DNA of 64,000 bases, from assembly GCA_036504215.1 (NCBI GenBank), contig DASXVO010000030.1:16487-80486 (forward strand), written 5' to 3'. The notes under the pieces are model-generated. The model was not told the DNA's origin. It searched no databases and was given only the letters and a program-made list of their open reading frames with translations. Position numbers and translations under genes: made by a program. Origin of the DNA: Vicinamibacterales bacterium. GTDB lineage: Bacteria > Acidobacteriota > Vicinamibacteria > Vicinamibacterales > Fen-181. Below are positions 10,291 to 18,669 of this stretch, piece after piece (the stretch's first letter is position 1; every line of letters begins with the position of its first letter).

Positions 10291-10395
10291 GGGACACGAA
10301 GCAGGCGCTGGCCGGGTTCGCGGCAAAGGCCAACCGCCCTTACTGGTCGCCGGCAAGGCCCGGCAAGCCGCGATTAATCAGCGAGGAGAGACACC
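10291..10395 (+). promoter_or_regulatory. conserved 105-base pilA2 leader, candidate structured RNA
   Basis: It has the same length as the pilA1 leader and 73 of its first 74 bases are identical. The remaining 31 bases diverge except around the ribosome-binding site (GAGGAG, 10383-10388). The same competing helices can form. The conserved block ends just before the divergent part, which points to a defined element rather than a uniformly copied stretch. Confidence 0.5.
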
Positions 10396-10920
10396 ATGAG
10401 AACCCGCAGGAACGAAGGCTTCACACTCATCGAGCTGCTGATCGTCGTCGCGATCATCGGTATCATCGCAGCCATCGCAGTGCCGGGCCTGATGCGCGCG
10501 CGCATGTCGGGCAACGAGGCGTCGGCGATCGGGTCGCTTCGCGCGATCAACAGCGCGCAGTCCACGTTCTCCTCCTCGTGCGCGCAGGGCAACTACGCCG
10601 TCAATCTGTCGACGCTGGTGCTCGGTGCGGGCGGCTCGGGCGCTGGCTTCATCAGCCCTGACCTGAACACGAACGGCGTGGTCAAGAGCGGCTACCTGAT
10701 CACCGTCGGCGCGGGCGGCGCGGCGACGAGCACGGCGACGGCGTGCAACGGCACCGCGGGCAACGCGGCCGGCTACGCGGCGTGGGCGGATGCGCAGAGC
10801 AGCTCGACCGGCACGCGGTACTTCGGCACCAACACCACCGGCACGATTTGGCAGGGCACGGCGTCGCTGAGCGGGATCCAGGCGTCGACGGCTCCGTCGG
10901 GCGGCACGCCGATTCAGTAG
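10396..10920 (+). CDS. pilA: major type IV pilin PilA (copy 2)
   Basis: A 174-residue prepilin that is a tandem paralogue of the preceding gene. Its leader is MRTRRNEG, with the same cleavage site, Glu+5 and Cys62/Cys117. The eight differences are K2R, F67Y, D70N, A72S, A92T, L96V, T136S and V171T. DNA divergence is uneven: high in codons 67-96 and very low from about codon 97 to the end. It carries its own sigma-54 promoter, leader and terminator. Whether both copies are made together or used alternately cannot be read from the sequence. Confidence 0.95.
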   Translation: MRTRRNEGFTLIELLIVVAIIGIIAAIAVPGLMRARMSGNEASAIGSLRAINSAQSTFSSSCAQGNYAVNLSTLVLGAGGSGAGFISPDLNTNGVVKSGYLITVGAGGAATSTATACNGTAGNAAGYAAWADAQSSSTGTRYFGTNTTGTIWQGTASLSGIQASTAPSGGTPIQ

Positions 10921-10947
10921 GCCCACGGTTCGTTCCCGGGTAATATG

Positions 10948-10984
10948 CAGGACGGCTGCCGACAACCGGCAGCCGTCCTGTTTC
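10948..10984 (+). terminator. rho-independent terminator of pilA2
   Basis: A perfect 14-base stem (10948-10961 with 10967-10980) with a 5-base loop, followed by TTTC. It lies 28 bases after the pilA2 stop and before the YfhO-like gene. Confidence 0.9.
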
Positions 10985-11000
10985 GTTGTTCGGCCTCCCG

Positions 11001-13499
11001 ATGCCGATGGCCTCACCACCCGTCCGCACGCCCCCCCCCGCGGTGTCGGACCGGTCCGCGCCGGCGGCGCCAGCGCACCGCCTGCGGGGCTGGTGGGCGA
11101 TGCTCGCAGTGGCCGTCGCCACGGTGCCCGTGGCGGGCGTCTTCTCCCTGCACCGCGTCTTTCACGTCCGCGACCTCTGCCTCTTCTTCTGGGGTCGCCA
11201 CATCTGGTTCCGGCGCAGTCTGCTGTCTGGCGAATGGCCCCTGTGGGATCCCTACATGGGGGCAGGGCAGTCGGCGGTTGCAGACGCGCTCAACCAGATG
11301 TTCCTCCTGCCCGTGCTGGCTCTGCGGCTGATCGGCAGCGAAATCGTGGGCTTCAATCTGTGGGTGGCGCTGCCGTTTCCGATCGCGGCGCTTGGAGCGT
11401 ACGTCTTCCTCCGTTGGCGGTTCTCGGCGCAGGCTTCGGCGCTTGGCGCCATCGCGTTCTCGGTGTGCGGTCCGGTGATCTCGACGGGGAATTTTCCGAA
11501 CCTGTCGTGGTCCGTCGCGGCGATGCCGTGGGTCTTCTGGGCAGCGGACCGTGTGCTGGCGGGCGGCGGGATGCGGGCCGTCGCGGGGCTGGCCGTCACC
11601 CTGGCCTTCCAGGCGCTGGCTGGCGAGCCGGTATCACTGACGGCCACGGGCGGCCTGGTCCTGTTGTACGCGCTCTGGGTGGGATCGGGCGAAGGTGATC
11701 GATCCATGGCCGTGCGGTTCCGCGGTCTGGCTGGTGTGACGGCGGGGCTGGCGCTCGGACTGATGGGCGCGGCGATCCAGTTGCTGCCGCTGTCGGCCGC
11801 CGTCCGTGACTCGTGGCGGGTCTACGGGGCCGGCAAGGACTTCTGGGCGCTGCATCCGCTCGCGCTGGCGGAAATGGTCTCGCCGCACCTGTTCGGCGAC
11901 TACTTCACGAGCTCGTACTTCGCGGTGCTGCCCTGGATGCCGCCGCTCAACAGTGGTCGCGATCCGTTCTTCTTCTCGATCTACTTCGGCACGGCGTTGA
12001 TCGCGCTCGCGGTGTTCGGGGCCGTGGCCGGCTGGCGCCGCTCCTGGTCCGGCTTCTGGGTGACGATGAGCGTCGTCGCGGTGTTTGCGGCGTTCGGGCC
12101 CCACACGCCGTTCTACCCGTTCGTGCGCGAGCACGTGCCCGTGGTCGCGTCGTTCCGCTTCCCGGTCAAGTATCTCCTCGTCGTGGCGCTCGCGCTGGCG
12201 GCGCTTGCCGCGTCGGGCTGGGACGCCCTGCGCGGGGAGGAGCGCCGGACGGCGGCCCCGCGCCGCTACCGATGTGCGCAGATCAGCGGTGTTGTGGTTG
12301 CGGTGATCCTGGCCGGCGCGGCGTACGTCCTCTCGGGTGCGTGCGTGTACTTCCCGGAGGCCGCCGGTCGTGCCTTCCTGCGCCTGGCCGCGTACGTCGG
12401 TGTGTTCGACGCCGTCGATGGCGCGGACTACCTGCTCAAGACACTGCCGGCAGCCGCGAGTCGTGTGATGCTGTTCTCGCTCGGCGCGGCGCTCTTCCTC
12501 GGCGTCGCGTCCACCCGTCGCCGCGAAGCCCGCTTCTCGCAGGTGACGCTGTTCGCCCTCATCGGCGTCGAGTTGGTCGCCGCTGCGTGGGGCATCAACC
12601 CGACGTTCGACGCCGTCCACTATCGCCAGCCCGATTGGATCACCGCGACGCGCGGGAACGAGCAGAGCCGCTTCTACTTCGGCGGCAAGGTGGACGGCAC
12701 CGTGGACATGCGGGATCTGGATGCACCCCAGAACTTCGTTCGGCCGTTCGACATGTCGCCGCTCGACGGCCGCGGCGCGCTGTCGGTGCAGACGGTCTTC
12801 GTGCCCGCGGCCTGGCGTGCGCGCGAGATGCTGTCCTACGACCTCGCCGTTCTCTGGCCGCGCCCGTTCGAGTTGGTGGTGTCCCGTTTCCGTCAATCGG
12901 ACCGCGCGACCCGAGACCGGTTTCTGTGGCGGTCGGGCGTGCGGTACCGCATCGTGCCCACGCGGATTGGCGGTAGCCGGCCAGCGGTGCCAATCAAGTA
13001 CTTCAACGACCTGAGGCTGTTCGACTGGGGGCCCGTGTTCCCTCGCGTCAGCGTCGTACCGACGGCGACCGTCGTGCCGGACGTGCGCGAGCAGGTCGCG
13101 CAGTTGTTCAGCCCGACGTTCGATCCCGCGCACACCGTGGCCCTCACCACGCCCGCACAGGAGCTCTGGGGACGGCCGGGGCCGCCCGTCGAGGCCTCCG
13201 CTCGCGTCGTTGGCGAGTCAGCCAACGAAGTCACGGTCGAAGCTGGTGTGCCTGCGGCTGGCGGGTATCTGCTGATGCTCGATTCGTTCTCGCCCGGCTG
13301 GCGGGTCACGGTGGATGGTGCATCCGGGACGCTCTACCGCGCGAACGCGCTCTTCCGCTCGGTCCGCCTCGCGCCCGGGCGGCACATCGTCCACTTCCGG
13401 TATCTGCCGGAATCGTTCGTCGTCGGGGCCGCGGTGTCGGCGGTCGCGCTGATCGTTGTGGTTCTGCTGCTACGCGTCGGTCGCCGACGCGTGATGTGA
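11001..13499 (+). CDS. YfhO-like multi-pass membrane protein
   Basis: About 832 residues. Roughly twelve membrane segments (residues 30-500) carry the early-loop pattern GEWPLWDPYMGAGQS, which is typical of YfhO and other GT-C fold proteins. The C-terminal periplasmic domain ends with the YfhO signature YLLMLDSFSPGWRVTVDG and a last membrane helix. YfhO in Gram-positives glycosylates lipoteichoic acid; a role in surface glycosylation here is inferred. A second ATG at 11007 is equally possible and neither has a clear ribosome-binding site. It begins the polymer/glycosylation block between pilA2 and pilA3. Confidence 0.75.
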   Translation: MPMASPPVRTPPPAVSDRSAPAAPAHRLRGWWAMLAVAVATVPVAGVFSLHRVFHVRDLCLFFWGRHIWFRRSLLSGEWPLWDPYMGAGQSAVADALNQMFLLPVLALRLIGSEIVGFNLWVALPFPIAALGAYVFLRWRFSAQASALGAIAFSVCGPVISTGNFPNLSWSVAAMPWVFWAADRVLAGGGMRAVAGLAVTLAFQALAGEPVSLTATGGLVLLYALWVGSGEGDRSMAVRFRGLAGVTAGLALGLMGAAIQLLPLSAAVRDSWRVYGAGKDFWALHPLALAEMVSPHLFGDYFTSSYFAVLPWMPPLNSGRDPFFFSIYFGTALIALAVFGAVAGWRRSWSGFWVTMSVVAVFAAFGPHTPFYPFVREHVPVVASFRFPVKYLLVVALALAALAASGWDALRGEERRTAAPRRYRCAQISGVVVAVILAGAAYVLSGACVYFPEAAGRAFLRLAAYVGVFDAVDGADYLLKTLPAAASRVMLFSLGAALFLGVASTRRREARFSQVTLFALIGVELVAAAWGINPTFDAVHYRQPDWITATRGNEQSRFYFGGKVDGTVDMRDLDAPQNFVRPFDMSPLDGRGALSVQTVFVPAAWRAREMLSYDLAVLWPRPFELVVSRFRQSDRATRDRFLWRSGVRYRIVPTRIGGSRPAVPIKYFNDLRLFDWGPVFPRVSVVPTATVVPDVREQVAQLFSPTFDPAHTVALTTPAQELWGRPGPPVEASARVVGESANEVTVEAGVPAAGGYLLMLDSFSPGWRVTVDGASGTLYRANALFRSVRLAPGRHIVHFRYLPESFVVGAAVSAVALIVVVLLLRVGRRRVM

Positions 13500-13544
13500 G
13501 AGAGAATACTCGGGCCCCGACTTGGAACGGACGAGAGGACTGAC

Positions 13545-15329
13545 ATGGGCGGACGCTGGCTATCGGTACCCCTGCTGAGTGCCCTGTGGCCGATCGCGGC
13601 GTGCGTAGTCGCGCTGGCCGCGTTCAACGCCATTGGCGACACGTTCCTGGCTTCCTACGTTCTTGACTTGGGGTCCTTGGGGCTCCCCAACATCAGGCAT
13701 ACCTGCTTCTTGTTCTATTGGACCCTCCTCGGTTCGCTCGCGGCATTCTTTCTGATCGTGGGCCTGAAGCGGCTCCTCGCCCTGGCGCCCGCTGGCGCCG
13801 CAGCGACCGGCGATGAGCGGGCCGCGAGCCGGTGGACCTGGATCGGGATCACCATGGCGGCTGCGTTTGCGATCGCGTGGGCTGTCCGGACATTCGTGCT
13901 TCGCGGCGCCGCCCTGACCGACGACGAGAGTGCATACCGGTTCACGGCGCAACTCCTGGCAACGGGACGGCTGTGGACCCCGTCGCACCCGTTGAAGGCC
14001 TTCTTCGACCGCGCGTTCATGATCAACGACGGCAAGTTCTACGGTCAGTACTTCGTCGGTTGGTCGGCGCTGATGGTCCCCGGGGTGTACGTGGGTGCGA
14101 CGGGCTACATGAACGCCGTGTACTCGGCGTTGACCGTGCCCGCGCTGTACTCGGTCGTGCGACGCCTGGCCGGGTCGGCTGCCGGCCGCGTGGCCACGCT
14201 CCTGTATCTCGCCTCCCCGATGCTCATGGTCGGCGCCGCCACGGAAATGGCGCACCAGTCGTGCATGATGGCCCTGGCGTGGTCGATCTACTTCCTGCTG
14301 CGCGCACAGGAAGAGCCCGCTGCCTGGTGGACGCACGCGGGCGTCGCCTTCTTCTTCAGCCTCGCATTCATGGTGCGCCCCATCTCGGCGCTCGGCGTCG
14401 GACTGCCGGTCGTCATCTGGTGGCTCGTCGCGCTCACGCGATGGCCCGCCAACACGCGGCGCGTGGCGCTCCTGTCCTTCGCCGCCCCGACACTGGTCAT
14501 GGCCGCGCTGTTCCTCGGCGTCAACGTGGCGCAGAACGGCTCACCCTTCGTGGCCTCCTACGCGCGGTTGCAGGACTACATGCGAGAAGTCAACTATCGA
14601 AATGTCGGCTGGTCGCCTCAGAGTCCGCCGCTCGCGCTGCGAGACTACATCCTCCCGAACCGTGAGGTCGGGCGGGCACTGGCGGCGACGACGGTCGCGC
14701 TGGTGCGGCTGGTGTTCGACCTGTTCGGGTCGCCCCTGTGCGTGGTGCTCGTTGGCCTCGCATGGGCGGTGCGATCGGCACGGCTGGCGTGGCTGTCCGC
14801 GCTGAGCTACGTCCTCGTCCACTTCTTCCTCAGCGAAGCCGGTATCGACAGCTACGGGCCGGTCCACTTCTACGAGATGTCGCTGCCGCTGCTGCTGCTC
14901 TGCGGGATCGGGTTCGCGCGGCTGGTCGTGCTCGTGGGCGAGTGGCGCCCGGCCGCCCCGGCGTCGTGGCCGCTGGCCATCGTGGCCTCGCTGGTGCTCG
15001 TGTCGCTCGTCGGGTTCGCTCCCGTCCGGCTGGACGCGCTGAAGCGGATCGCGTCCAATGTCAACGCACCGGCCGACGCCGTCCGCGAGGCGAGGATCTC
15101 GAACGCGGTCATCTTCACGACCGGCTTCTTCGCGCCCCAGGAATGCATCACGCCGACGCGACACTTCGTCCTCTTCCGCCCGAACAACGATCCGGACCTG
15201 AAGAACGACGTGCTCTGGGTGAACCACCTCGGGTGGGAGCAGGATCACCAGCTGATGCGGTATTTCCCCGACCGGGTGGGATACCTTCTGACGTGGAGCG
15301 GATGCCGGGCTCAGCTGATGAAACTGTAA
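13545..15329 (+). CDS. GT39/ArnT-like membrane glycosyltransferase
   Basis: A 594-residue protein with about eleven membrane segments. The first periplasmic loop holds the acidic motif DDESAYRFTAQLLATGRLW, the pattern of GT39/ArnT/PMT-like GT-C enzymes that move a sugar from a polyprenyl phosphate donor. Family-wide catalytic prediction rests on this motif only. The ATG has GAGAGGA 5-11 bases upstream. It follows the YfhO-like gene by 45 bases and is followed by a GT4 gene, which suggests a surface glycan or pilin glycosylation unit. The acceptor is unknown. Confidence 0.7.
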   Translation: MGGRWLSVPLLSALWPIAACVVALAAFNAIGDTFLASYVLDLGSLGLPNIRHTCFLFYWTLLGSLAAFFLIVGLKRLLALAPAGAAATGDERAASRWTWIGITMAAAFAIAWAVRTFVLRGAALTDDESAYRFTAQLLATGRLWTPSHPLKAFFDRAFMINDGKFYGQYFVGWSALMVPGVYVGATGYMNAVYSALTVPALYSVVRRLAGSAAGRVATLLYLASPMLMVGAATEMAHQSCMMALAWSIYFLLRAQEEPAAWWTHAGVAFFFSLAFMVRPISALGVGLPVVIWWLVALTRWPANTRRVALLSFAAPTLVMAALFLGVNVAQNGSPFVASYARLQDYMREVNYRNVGWSPQSPPLALRDYILPNREVGRALAATTVALVRLVFDLFGSPLCVVLVGLAWAVRSARLAWLSALSYVLVHFFLSEAGIDSYGPVHFYEMSLPLLLLCGIGFARLVVLVGEWRPAAPASWPLAIVASLVLVSLVGFAPVRLDALKRIASNVNAPADAVREARISNAVIFTTGFFAPQECITPTRHFVLFRPNNDPDLKNDVLWVNHLGWEQDHQLMRYFPDRVGYLLTWSGCRAQLMKL

Positions 15330-15394
15330 CGCGGCCGGTGGACTGGCCTGTGGGCTCTCCGCTGGCTGGAGTCGAGTGGGGGACGAAGTCGACG

Positions 15395-16516
15395 ATGCGT
15401 ATCGCCCTGGTCACGAGTTACATGCCGCCCCATTTGGGCGGCATCGAGACAATCGCGCAGCACCTGTTCGACGGCTACACTGCACGCGGGCACCAGGTCC
15501 GGTGGTTGACGAGCCGCGTGCCGCGCGGCCTGCCGGAGCGCGAGGGCACGATCGTTCGCACAGCCTGTCTCAACTTCGCCGAGGACTGGTTCGGGATCCC
15601 GGTGCCCATCTGGGGACCGGGAGCCATCCGGGAGTTGCGGGCGCTCGTCGAGTGGGCCGACGGCGTTCACGTGCTCGAGTGCCTGTACGTGACCAGCGCG
15701 CTCGCGGTGGCCGCCTCGCGGGCGAGGCGCCGGCCGGTCCTGCTCTCGCAGAACATCGGGTTCATTCCGTACAAGCGCGCGTGGGTTCGCGCGCTCGAAC
15801 AGATCGCCTACCAGACGATTGGCCGTGCGGTCCTGCGCGGGGCGTCGCACGTGGTGCTCGCGACGCCAACGGCGGAGGCGTGGGTGCGAGGGATGTTCGG
15901 CGGGCAGGCGCCTCGGTGGACGTCGAGTTTTCCAATCGGGATCGACACCGAAGACCTGCGACCGCCGACGGCGTCGGCGCGCGCGGCCGCGCGCGCCGCG
16001 CTCGGCGTGGCTGGCGACAGGCCTGTCGCGTTGTTCGCGGGCCGGCTGGTGGAGAAGAAGTCCGTGCCGCTCGTGATAGCAGCTGCATCACTGGCGACCG
16101 AGTTCGATGTCCTTGTCGCCGGCGACGGCCCGCTGCGCGGCCTGCTTCGTCACGTCAGCCCGAATCTGAGGTGGCTCGGATCCGTGGACGCTCGCGCCAT
16201 GCGTGACTTGTATGCGGCCGCCGACCTGGTGCTGCTGCCTTCTCGTGGCGAAGGCCTGCCCCTGGTCGTCCAGGAGGCCATGAGCTGCGCGCTTCCGTGC
16301 GTGGTTTCAGACGACGAGGTGTACGTCGAACCGCTCCGGATCGCTGGCGCGTGCGTCACGTCCGCCCGCACGCCGACCGCACTTCACGCCGCGATGCGGC
16401 ACGCGCTCGACTGTCGTGCGACGCTCGGTGCCGCTGCACGTGTGTTCGCCGAGGCGAACTGGACCCGAGACGTGATGATCGCACGCTGTGAGGCCCTCTT
16501 CGAGACACTCGGCTGA
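15395..16516 (+). CDS. GT4 family glycosyltransferase
   Basis: A 373-residue cytoplasmic GT-B fold enzyme. The N-terminal domain begins MRIALVTSYMPPHLGGIETI, the glycine-rich donor/acceptor loop of GT4 enzymes. The C-terminal domain has LFAGRLVEKKSVPLVIAA and the E-x7-E type segment LLPSRGEGLPLVVQEAM that binds the nucleotide sugar. The ATG was chosen because it begins the family's first strand and follows GAGTGGGGG; the frame is open far upstream without similarity. It converges on the methyltransferase gene. Confidence 0.85.
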   Translation: MRIALVTSYMPPHLGGIETIAQHLFDGYTARGHQVRWLTSRVPRGLPEREGTIVRTACLNFAEDWFGIPVPIWGPGAIRELRALVEWADGVHVLECLYVTSALAVAASRARRRPVLLSQNIGFIPYKRAWVRALEQIAYQTIGRAVLRGASHVVLATPTAEAWVRGMFGGQAPRWTSSFPIGIDTEDLRPPTASARAAARAALGVAGDRPVALFAGRLVEKKSVPLVIAAASLATEFDVLVAGDGPLRGLLRHVSPNLRWLGSVDARAMRDLYAAADLVLLPSRGEGLPLVVQEAMSCALPCVVSDDEVYVEPLRIAGACVTSARTPTALHAAMRHALDCRATLGAAARVFAEANWTRDVMIARCEALFETLG

Positions 16517-16541
16517 CAGGCGATCGGCAGCCAGCCCTCGT

Positions 16542-17282
16542 TCAGTTCTTCCTGGCCACCACGATGTGATTGACCGCAAACGCGCCTGCGCCCGCGCCGC
16601 GCCCGACCCAGCCGTCGAGCACGGCGAAGGCGAGGTTGTGCAGGGCCAGCGGCCACCGGAGCACGTTCGCCAGCCACGAGCGTGGCTCGTTCTCCGCAGG
16701 CAGGCTGTCGCGACCGAGGGTCTTGGCCCCGACGAACATCAGGATCGAAAGCCCGAGCAGCGCGCCGAATCCGCCCTGCGGCCGCACGTCCACGACCTCG
16801 AGGCCGGAGCGAGCGCAGAGGGCCGTCAGCCCGTATCGTGTGAATCTGAAGTAGTCGTGGGGGGCCTCGTGGAGATTCCACGCCTGCGGCGCCGTGAGCA
16901 CGAGATGGCCACCGGTCGCGAGTACCCGCGCCATCTCGGCCACGCACTCCTCAGGATTTGGGAGGTGCTCGAGCACCTGTGTGCACAGCACGAGCGTAGC
17001 GGTGGCGTCCGCGACCGGGAGGGCGTCGGCGCGCGCCCAGCAATCGGGGCGACTCCCGAGGGTCGGGGTCAGGTCGAGCCCGACATAGCGGCCGTCAGGA
17101 GGGACGAACGCCTCGTACGGGCGTCCGCCGCAGCCGACGTCGACGACAACCCCGTGACCGTGCGCCGCGAGCTCGCGGGCGACGTCGGCATTGAGGTGGC
17201 GCTCGATGAGCCAGGCCGGATCGAGCGGCGTGGACCGCCCGTGCGCGAGGCGACGGCGACCCTGCTGCGCTGGAGGCCTCAC
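16542..17282 (-). CDS. class I SAM-dependent methyltransferase
   Basis: 246 residues. The Methyltransf_11 fold shows motif I VVVDVGCGGRPYE (about 45-57), an acidic strand-2 end YVGLDL, and CTQVLEHLPNPEECVAEMARVL. It overlaps the upstream GT2 gene by 4 bases (ATGA), so the two are translationally coupled. Methylation of a lipid-linked sugar or surface polymer is likely from context; the substrate is not visible in the sequence. Confidence 0.85.
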   Translation of the reverse strand: MRPPAQQGRRRLAHGRSTPLDPAWLIERHLNADVARELAAHGHGVVVDVGCGGRPYEAFVPPDGRYVGLDLTPTLGSRPDCWARADALPVADATATLVLCTQVLEHLPNPEECVAEMARVLATGGHLVLTAPQAWNLHEAPHDYFRFTRYGLTALCARSGLEVVDVRPQGGFGALLGLSILMFVGAKTLGRDSLPAENEPRSWLANVLRWPLALHNLAFAVLDGWVGRGAGAGAFAVNHIVVARKN

Positions 17283-18253
17283 GACGAACGATCCCTGCCG
17301 TCGTTGGCGAGGCCGCCGGACGGTTCGGTCGCCGACTGAATGCGGTCGAGCCGGCAGTCGAGCTCGCGGAACCGTCGGCTGAGTGCACCCAGCACGATAC
17401 CGGTCAGTGCGAAGGTGAAGCCGACGATTTCGAGGCCCGTCGCGAGCACCGCGGTGGGAATGCGAACGGTGCCGCGTTCGACGAATTCGATCGTTACGGC
17501 GATGCCCGGCGCAAGCCCCGTCAGCATCGACAGCACCCCGAGCGTGCCGAAAAACGTCAGCGGCCGGTAGTCCCTGAAGAGCGTCAAGATCGCGTTCAGG
17601 ATGCGGAAGCCGTCTCGCCAGATCCGGATCTTCGATCTGCTTCCCTCCGGCCTCGACGCCAGCCGAATCGGGACCTCGACTGTGCGGAACCCTCTCTCCA
17701 AGGCGAGGATGCTCAGTTCGGTCTCCACCTCGAATCCGACGGAGAGCACCGGCACCTGCCGTACGAACTCACGCGTCATGACGCGGTAGCCCGACAGCAG
17801 GTCGGTGATATGGGCGGCGAACACCGTATTGACCACCCTCAGGAGGAGGCGGTTTCCGAACCGATTGACCGTCCGAAATTCGCTGCGGGAGTCGGCGTCG
17901 AGCCGCGCGCCGACCACGACGTCCGCCCGATCGTCGAGCACGGGGGCGATCACGTCACGGACGCGCTCGGCCGGATAGGTTGCATCGCCGTCCACCAGCA
18001 CGTAGATGTCGGCGTCGATCTCGCGGAACGCCCGCCGAACGGCGTTGCCCTTGCCGCGGCGGCTCTCACGGAGCACGGTGGCGCCGTGCCGGTCCGCAAC
18101 CGCCGCCGTTCCATCGTCCGACCCGTTGTCGATGACGAACACCTCCGCGTCGGGCAGCGCCAGCCGGAAGGCGTCGATGACGCCGCCAACGGTCGACTCC
18201 TCATTGAGGCAGGGAACGATCACGACCACGCGCGGGTTGGGACGGATGCCCAT
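17279..18253 (-). CDS. GT2 family glycosyltransferase (polyprenyl-phosphate type)
   Basis: 324 residues. The N-terminal GT-A domain has VVIVPCLNEESTVGGVI, the DGDATYP metal-binding motif and DLLSGYRVMTREFV, typical of dolichol/undecaprenyl-phosphate glycosyltransferases. Two C-terminal membrane helices (about 232-258 and 268-292) anchor it to the inner membrane. It could load a sugar onto undecaprenyl phosphate for the GT39-like enzyme nearby. A -10 like TATACT (18262-18267, minus strand) sits so close to the ATG that the transcript may be nearly leaderless. Confidence 0.85.
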   Translation of the reverse strand: MGIRPNPRVVVIVPCLNEESTVGGVIDAFRLALPDAEVFVIDNGSDDGTAAVADRHGATVLRESRRGKGNAVRRAFREIDADIYVLVDGDATYPAERVRDVIAPVLDDRADVVVGARLDADSRSEFRTVNRFGNRLLLRVVNTVFAAHITDLLSGYRVMTREFVRQVPVLSVGFEVETELSILALERGFRTVEVPIRLASRPEGSRSKIRIWRDGFRILNAILTLFRDYRPLTFFGTLGVLSMLTGLAPGIAVTIEFVERGTVRIPTAVLATGLEIVGFTFALTGIVLGALSRRFRELDCRLDRIQSATEPSGGLANDGRDRSS

Positions 18254-18452
18254 GCGCGGGTAGTATAACCGACGAATTCCGCCCGCCGGCTCACCGATCG
18301 CCTGCCGCCCGGTTGACGGCGCGCTGATTGCGGGGGGTGGTGCTCGGGGCTGTCGTGCGGCGTCGGTAGAACCGAGAAACTACACGACGGATTTCTGACG
18401 CGGCTTCGGCCGGCCTGGCTCCGGTCGAGAGGGCACCGTCGCGGGTTTCCTG

Positions 18453-18503
18453 GCTGACACAATTTGTCAGCTTGCACGGGCCGGTCGCCGACACATATTG
18501 TCA
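18453..18503. promoter_or_regulatory. candidate PilR operators (two palindromes) upstream of pilin 3
   Basis: A perfect 7-base inverted repeat GCTGACA/TGTCAGC (18453-18471, 5-base spacer) and a second CGACA-N5-TGTCA (18489-18503). The centre of the second is 118 bases upstream of the -12 cytosine of the pilin 3 promoter, the spacing also seen at pilA1 and pilA2. The first lies 34 bases further upstream. Confidence 0.65.
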
Positions 18504-18599
18504 AGCAGGCGATGTCTCAGATAGTTCGAGCGCGGGGCAAACGGCGGAACTTGTTGGTATGAAGCGACTTGGAGTGTCACTGCGGACAGGATGCCGCCG

Positions 18600-18615
18600 C
18601 GGCGCCAGTTTTGCT
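18600..18615 (+). promoter_or_regulatory. sigma-54 (-24/-12) promoter of pilin 3
   Basis: CGGCGCCAGTTTTGCT keeps GG and TTGCT with exact spacing; the mismatches are the first base and one base of the -24 box. The predicted start is at about 18626, giving a leader of about 45 bases that lacks the element seen in front of pilA1 and pilA2. Confidence 0.65.
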
Positions 18616-18669
18616 ACGGAGTTCCACCGAACACCGTGCGTCACCGGACGCCGCGCTCTTGGATATGGC

